Under the pieces are notes generated by a model. That model saw only the letters and a list, made by a program, of their open reading frames with translations. It was not told where the DNA came from and made no database searches. 17,611 nucleotides of DNA from Nitrospinaceae bacterium UBA3496 (GTDB lineage Bacteria > UBA8248). The DNA is taken from NCBI GenBank assembly GCA_002377645.1, contig DFQF01000092.1, positions 1-17,611 of the forward strand. The letters run 5' to 3'. Both the position numbers and the translations under genes were made by a program. Shown here one piece after another: positions 15,104 through 17,611 of the stretch (its first letter is position 1; each line of letters opens with the position of its first letter).

Positions 15104-15818
15104 ATTCCTTTCTGTTCTTTTTGTCTTTCTGCTTTCCTCATGTTCTTTTTATGAAAGCCCAAGATACACATCTCACAATCAGAGAGGAAAGTATCATTAT
15201 GTGCGGAGTGGAGATACGCTTTGGAAGATTTCAAAAAGATATCGTATTGATATTGAGCAATTGGCTGTTCTAAACGGCATTAGAAATCCGAATAGATTGA
15301 AAGCAGGAAAAAGAATTTTTATACCAAGACGTTCTTTTCGTTATTTGAATAATATTAAAAGTTACGGCAAAAAAAGAAATCATCCTTTGTGGACCAAAAA
15401 GAAGAATTACAAAAGAAAGACTGTAAGAACTCGTGGTATTAAATTTAAGTGGCCTGTGAAGGGAAGGGTAATTAAAAAATATGGATTTTATAAAGGTGTG
15501 AAATTTGAAGGAATTATGATACGAACAAAAAAAAGACAGACAGTAAAAGCATCTGCTCCTGGCAAAGTGATTTATAGTAGTTTGGGTCCAGGGAGTTATG
15601 GAAAAATGGTAATTGTTCGTCATGCAGGAGGACGATTTCACTCAGTGTATGCGAATAATTCTAAGAATCTTGTGAAATTACATGACACTGTTTTCGTAGG
15701 AACCCCTATTGCGAGGGCTGGCGATTCTCGTTATAAGGGAAAATCAATGTTACGTTTTGAGATTCGATATCGTACGGTTCCTAAGAATCCGCTCTCGTAT
15801 TTACCTAGAGCGTATTAG
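15096..15818 (+). CDS. NlpD-like lipoprotein: LysM plus degenerate LytM/M23 domain
   Basis: A 240-aa outer-envelope protein. Residues 1-16 are a lipoprotein signal with lipobox LSSC (C16). LysM, the peptidoglycan-binding fold, spans 32-77 (YVRSGDTLWKISKRY ... LKAGKRIFIP). A very basic linker follows (about 78-115). The LytM domain covers 116-240. Zinc and catalytic positions of active M23 peptidases are lost: the first H-x-G-x-D reads F137-E-G-I-M141, and the late H-x-H reads M218-L-R220. The ending LRFEIRYRTVPKNPLSYLP closely resembles the C-terminus of NlpD. By analogy with NlpD and EnvC it probably activates cell-wall amidases during division rather than cutting peptidoglycan. It overlaps the LOG-like gene by 8 nt and is followed by apt after 14 bp. 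Confidence 0.88.
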   Translation: MFKFLSVLFVFLLSSCSFYESPRYTSHNQRGKYHYVRSGDTLWKISKRYRIDIEQLAVLNGIRNPNRLKAGKRIFIPRRSFRYLNNIKSYGKKRNHPLWTKKKNYKRKTVRTRGIKFKWPVKGRVIKKYGFYKGVKFEGIMIRTKKRQTVKASAPGKVIYSSLGPGSYGKMVIVRHAGGRFHSVYANNSKNLVKLHDTVFVGTPIARAGDSRYKGKSMLRFEIRYRTVPKNPLSYLPRAY

Positions 15819-15832
15819 TAGAAAGGAAGAAA

Positions 15833-16357
15833 ATGGAAAATGTAGAAGATTTACTATCCTTCATTAGAGATGTGCCTGATTTCCCAAAAGAGGGCATTAT
15901 TTTTAAAGATATTACCCCCGTATTGATGAATCCGGATGCATTCAAATTTGCTATCGATTCCATGGCAAAGCCATTTGAAAATGAGGAAATAGATCTCGTT
16001 GTTGGAATAGAAGCAAGGGGATTTATTACGGCGGCATCTCTTGCCTATAAATTAGGTGCTGGTCTTGTTCTGGTGAGAAAACCAGGAAAACTTCCTTGGG
16101 AAAAGGAATCCGCTACGTACGAACTGGAGTATGGTACCGACACTCTAGAAATACATAAAGATGCGATTAATCCAGATATGAATGTAGTGATTGCAGATGA
16201 TTTAATCGCAACTGGGGGAACAGGAAAGGCATGTATAGAACTCATAGAAAAAGTGGGGGGGAAGGTGCACGCATTATCTTTTCTCATTGAACTTGCTTTC
16301 TTAAATCCAAGAGAAAATCTTGCTGATTATACTATTCATTCGGTAATCACTTATTAA
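15833..16357 (+). CDS. apt: Adenine phosphoribosyltransferase
   Basis: A 174-aa cytosolic purine-salvage enzyme converting adenine and PRPP to AMP and pyrophosphate. The PRPP-binding signature VVIADDLIATGGT is at 118-130. FPKEGIIFKDITPVL (18-31), GIEARGFI (58-65) and VRKPGKLPWE (81-90, the flexible hood and base-recognition region) are all characteristic of Apt. Length and start (ATG 15833 after AAAGGAAG) are standard. Its stop is immediately followed by the start of the next gene (TAAATG at 16355-16360). Seven G residues in a row (16255-16261) lie near the 3' part of the gene, unusual in this A+T-rich sequence. Confidence 0.95.
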   Translation: MENVEDLLSFIRDVPDFPKEGIIFKDITPVLMNPDAFKFAIDSMAKPFENEEIDLVVGIEARGFITAASLAYKLGAGLVLVRKPGKLPWEKESATYELEYGTDTLEIHKDAINPDMNVVIADDLIATGGTGKACIELIEKVGGKVHALSFLIELAFLNPRENLADYTIHSVITY

Positions 16358-16870
16358 ATGGATACTCTACAAAATTTCAAGAAAATAGATCCTAAAAGAG
16401 CTGGATACCTGCAATTTGGATTGAGATCGATGATAGTTTTGCAGGTGCTGGGATATTTTTTATTATTCTCTGGTGTTCTTGGTGGATGGCCACCAAATAT
16501 GCCTGGAGAAAATGGTTTTTATGCCAAAATGGCTGAACGTTTGGTTAAACCCCCTAAATTTGACCAGATGCCAGTTCAAGCTCATAAAGAAAAAAAAAGA
16601 AGCCCTTTCTCCCTTAATAGTTTACTTGGAAAGCTTCAAAAAGATCTCATGCAGGCAGGTGTGAAAGCAGGTGTTGCTATTTTGCTTGTTTCTGTTGAGT
16701 TGTCACTTAGATTAGCATCTGTATCGACAGGTTTGATAATTATTTTGCTTGGTGGTTGGGTTAGAAGAAGAATACGAAATTGGTTGATACGTATTAAAAT
16801 GAAGACAACAGAAGAAAAGATCGAGATTCTGGAAAAACGGATTTCAGAATTAGAAAAAACTAAATTATAG
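16358..16870 (+). CDS. Hypothetical membrane protein with C-terminal coiled coil
   Basis: A 170-aa protein I do not recognise. It has a hydrophobic segment at about 25-43 followed by GGWPPNMPGENGFYAKMAE, a polar segment rich in Lys and Pro (about 60-90), and a second long hydrophobic region at about 103-132. A basic stretch (RRRIRNWLIRIK) and a short heptad-like helix (TTEEKIEILEKRISELEK, about 150-168) end it. The likely topology is two membrane passes with the basic C-terminus in the cytosol. It starts directly on the apt stop without an evident SD, suggesting reinitiation, and its end overlaps the convergent RidA gene by 11 bp. A run of nine A (16590-16598) lies in the polar loop. Good codon continuity and tight packing support a real gene. 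Confidence 0.7.
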   Translation: MDTLQNFKKIDPKRAGYLQFGLRSMIVLQVLGYFLLFSGVLGGWPPNMPGENGFYAKMAERLVKPPKFDQMPVQAHKEKKRSPFSLNSLLGKLQKDLMQAGVKAGVAILLVSVELSLRLASVSTGLIIILLGGWVRRRIRNWLIRIKMKTTEEKIEILEKRISELEKTKL

Positions 16871-17255
16871 CAACAGCATCTATTTCTACTAAAAAATCAG
16901 GATTCGCTAGACCGGCACAAACGATGAGTGTGCTTGTCGGAGGATTTGATTTGTCCCAGTGTTTCACACCAAGTTCTCTTCCTGCTTGAGTGTATTCTCT
17001 TCCTACAATGTAAGTAGTTACTTTGACTAGATCCGACATGGTTGCACCACCTTCTGTCAAAACTTCTTTTAAGTTTTTTATCACTTGTTCGCCTTGCGTG
17101 TTGAAATCACCAATGCCTACAACATTGCCGTTTTTGTCTGCGGGTACCTGTCCAGCAACAAAAATTATGCGTTTGCCTTCTTCAATCGTAATTCCGTGTA
17201 CATAATTTGCAAAAGGAGCGTGTACAGAATCAGGGCTAAAATTTTTACGTTTCAT
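16860..17255 (-). CDS. RidA/YjgF-family protein lacking the canonical active-site Arg
   Basis: A 131-aa member of the Rid (YjgF/YER057c/UK114) family, which forms trimers with ligand sites between subunits. Family marks are IIFVAGQVPADKNGNVVGIGDFNTQGEQVIKNLKEVLTEGGATMSDLVKVTTYI (about 30-83) and the terminal ANPDFLVEIDAVAI. Where archetypal RidA has the substrate-binding Arg (R105 in Escherichia coli, in PARS/T), this sequence reads PPTST, so it more likely belongs to a non-archetypal subgroup (Rid4-7 type) without 2-aminoacrylate/imine deaminase activity. The ATG at 17255 follows AGGAGA. It is transcribed alone, convergent with and overlapping the upstream membrane-protein gene by 11 bp, with no terminator hairpin between them. 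Confidence 0.85.
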   Translation of the reverse strand: MKRKNFSPDSVHAPFANYVHGITIEEGKRIIFVAGQVPADKNGNVVGIGDFNTQGEQVIKNLKEVLTEGGATMSDLVKVTTYIVGREYTQAGRELGVKHWDKSNPPTSTLIVCAGLANPDFLVEIDAVAII

Positions 17256-17345
17256 GAAAATATCTCCTTTAGTCGAGGCAAGATGATTGCGGTTATAAAG
17301 GGAGTATTATAGGATAATTTTTCTTCGATGGACAGACTGTATTTT

Positions 17346-17422
17346 GTCCCCGTAGCTCATCTGGATAGAGCGCAGGATTCCTAATCCTGAGGTAGCAGGT
17401 TCGAGTCCTGCCGGGGACACCA
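17346..17422 (+). tRNA. tRNA-Arg (anticodon CCU), CCA encoded
   Basis: A 77-nt cloverleaf. The acceptor stem GTCCCCG (17346-17352) pairs with CGGGGAC (17412-17418), followed by discriminator A and an encoded CCA (17420-17422). The D arm is GCTC/GAGC. The anticodon stem CAGGA/TCCTG encloses loop TTCCTAA, anticodon CCT, reading AGG. The T arm is GCAGG/CCTGC with TTCGAGT. All stems pair perfectly. It lies 22 bp before the next coding region and about 90 bp after the divergent RidA start. Confidence 0.97.
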
Positions 17423-17443
17423 TAAAATATAAAAGTGAAGATT

Positions 17444-17611
17444 ATGAAAAAAATAATTTTGTTTATTTGTTTATGTGCAATAGTTTTGTCAGCGATGTTG
17501 TTTTTGAAAAGTAAAAATCACATAAACGAAAATATTATCTCTAGCACCGGTACAATGGTGAGTGTGAAAAGTCCAAAAATTTTGTCAAAAGATTCACAAA
17601 TAGGAAAAAAA
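17444..17611 (+). CDS. N-terminus of an exported or membrane-anchored protein (cut by window edge)
   Basis: The ATG at 17444 opens 56 codons that remain open at the window end. The protein begins MKKIILFICLCAIVLSAMLFL, a signal peptide or membrane anchor, followed by a polar Lys/Ser-rich stretch and SKDSQIGKK at the very edge. The phrase recalls the start of di-heme cytochrome c peroxidases ('.lGkkLF') or thioredoxin-like exported proteins, but there is too little sequence to decide. It begins 22 bp after the tRNA with only a weak GTGAAG as possible SD, and may be read from the tRNA promoter. Confidence 0.55.
   Translation, partial: MKKIILFICLCAIVLSAMLFLKSKNHINENIISSTGTMVSVKSPKILSKDSQIGKK

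Noticed and set aside
15270..15641. Minus-strand frame of 123 codons within the NlpD-like gene
   Set aside because: It overlaps the LysM/LytM coding frame fully, has Ser/Phe-rich shadow composition and no start signal.
17346..17422. tRNA-Arg as an integration site
   Set aside because: No integrase, direct repeat of the tRNA 3' end or atypical gene block is visible within the window.

Overview
This A+T-rich window comes from a Gram-negative bacterium, most likely a free-living proteobacterial-type lineage. The support is a lipoprotein signal, a Tat-exported binding protein, periplasmic thiol chemistry, an NlpD-like LysM/LytM protein, and many uptake and catabolic genes. The gene set (urea-type ABC transporter, tripartite tricarboxylate (TTT) transporter, Ldh2-type dehydrogenase, BisC-type molybdoenzyme) resembles AT-rich marine heterotrophs, but nothing here fixes the lineage. 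There is no CRISPR array, prophage, insertion sequence or integrase. No stretch over 300 bases lacks a gene.

Left part (1-5262). A urea/amide ABC transporter operon runs leftwards: urtA, then the first 108 codons of urtB, cut by the window edge. It diverges from two tandem paralogous small cupins. The 167-bp gap between them holds four copies of TGTTTCGA-like octamers spaced 22, 22 and 11 bp apart, overlapping a plausible urtA promoter. Convergent to the cupins is a two-gene unit in which an Ldh2-family NAD(P)-dependent dehydrogenase ends exactly where a TM0106-type RecB-like nuclease/RNase H-fold protein begins (TAAATG junction).

Middle (5263-13264). A short rightward pair (a DsbA/ScsC-like thioredoxin-fold protein and an SDR dehydrogenase) ends at a strong hairpin that looks bidirectional. 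From the other side a five-gene leftward run ends at the same hairpin: a BisC/TorA-type molybdopterin oxidoreductase, a crotonase-fold protein lacking both catalytic glutamates, and TctB, TctA and TctC of a TTT transporter. This looks like uptake plus processing of an organic acid or its CoA thioester together with an S- or N-oxide reductase; the substrate cannot be read from sequence.

Right part (13265-17611). A divergent alpha/beta hydrolase of the FrsA / 2,6-dihydroxypseudooxynicotine-hydrolase type has its own perfect terminator. A tightly packed housekeeping operon follows: LOG-like SLOG protein, NlpD-like LysM/degenerate M23 lipoprotein, apt, and an unknown two-helix membrane protein. 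A convergent RidA-family gene overlaps its end. A tRNA-Arg(CCU) with encoded CCA and the start of a membrane-anchored or exported protein complete the window.

Non-ATG starts are common: GTG for urtA and probably tctB, TTG for the molybdoenzyme, the hydrolase and the LOG-like gene. I see no clearly new multi-gene system. The items most worth following are the helically phased repeats, the four-histidine tandem cupins, and the molybdoenzyme/crotonase/TTT operon.
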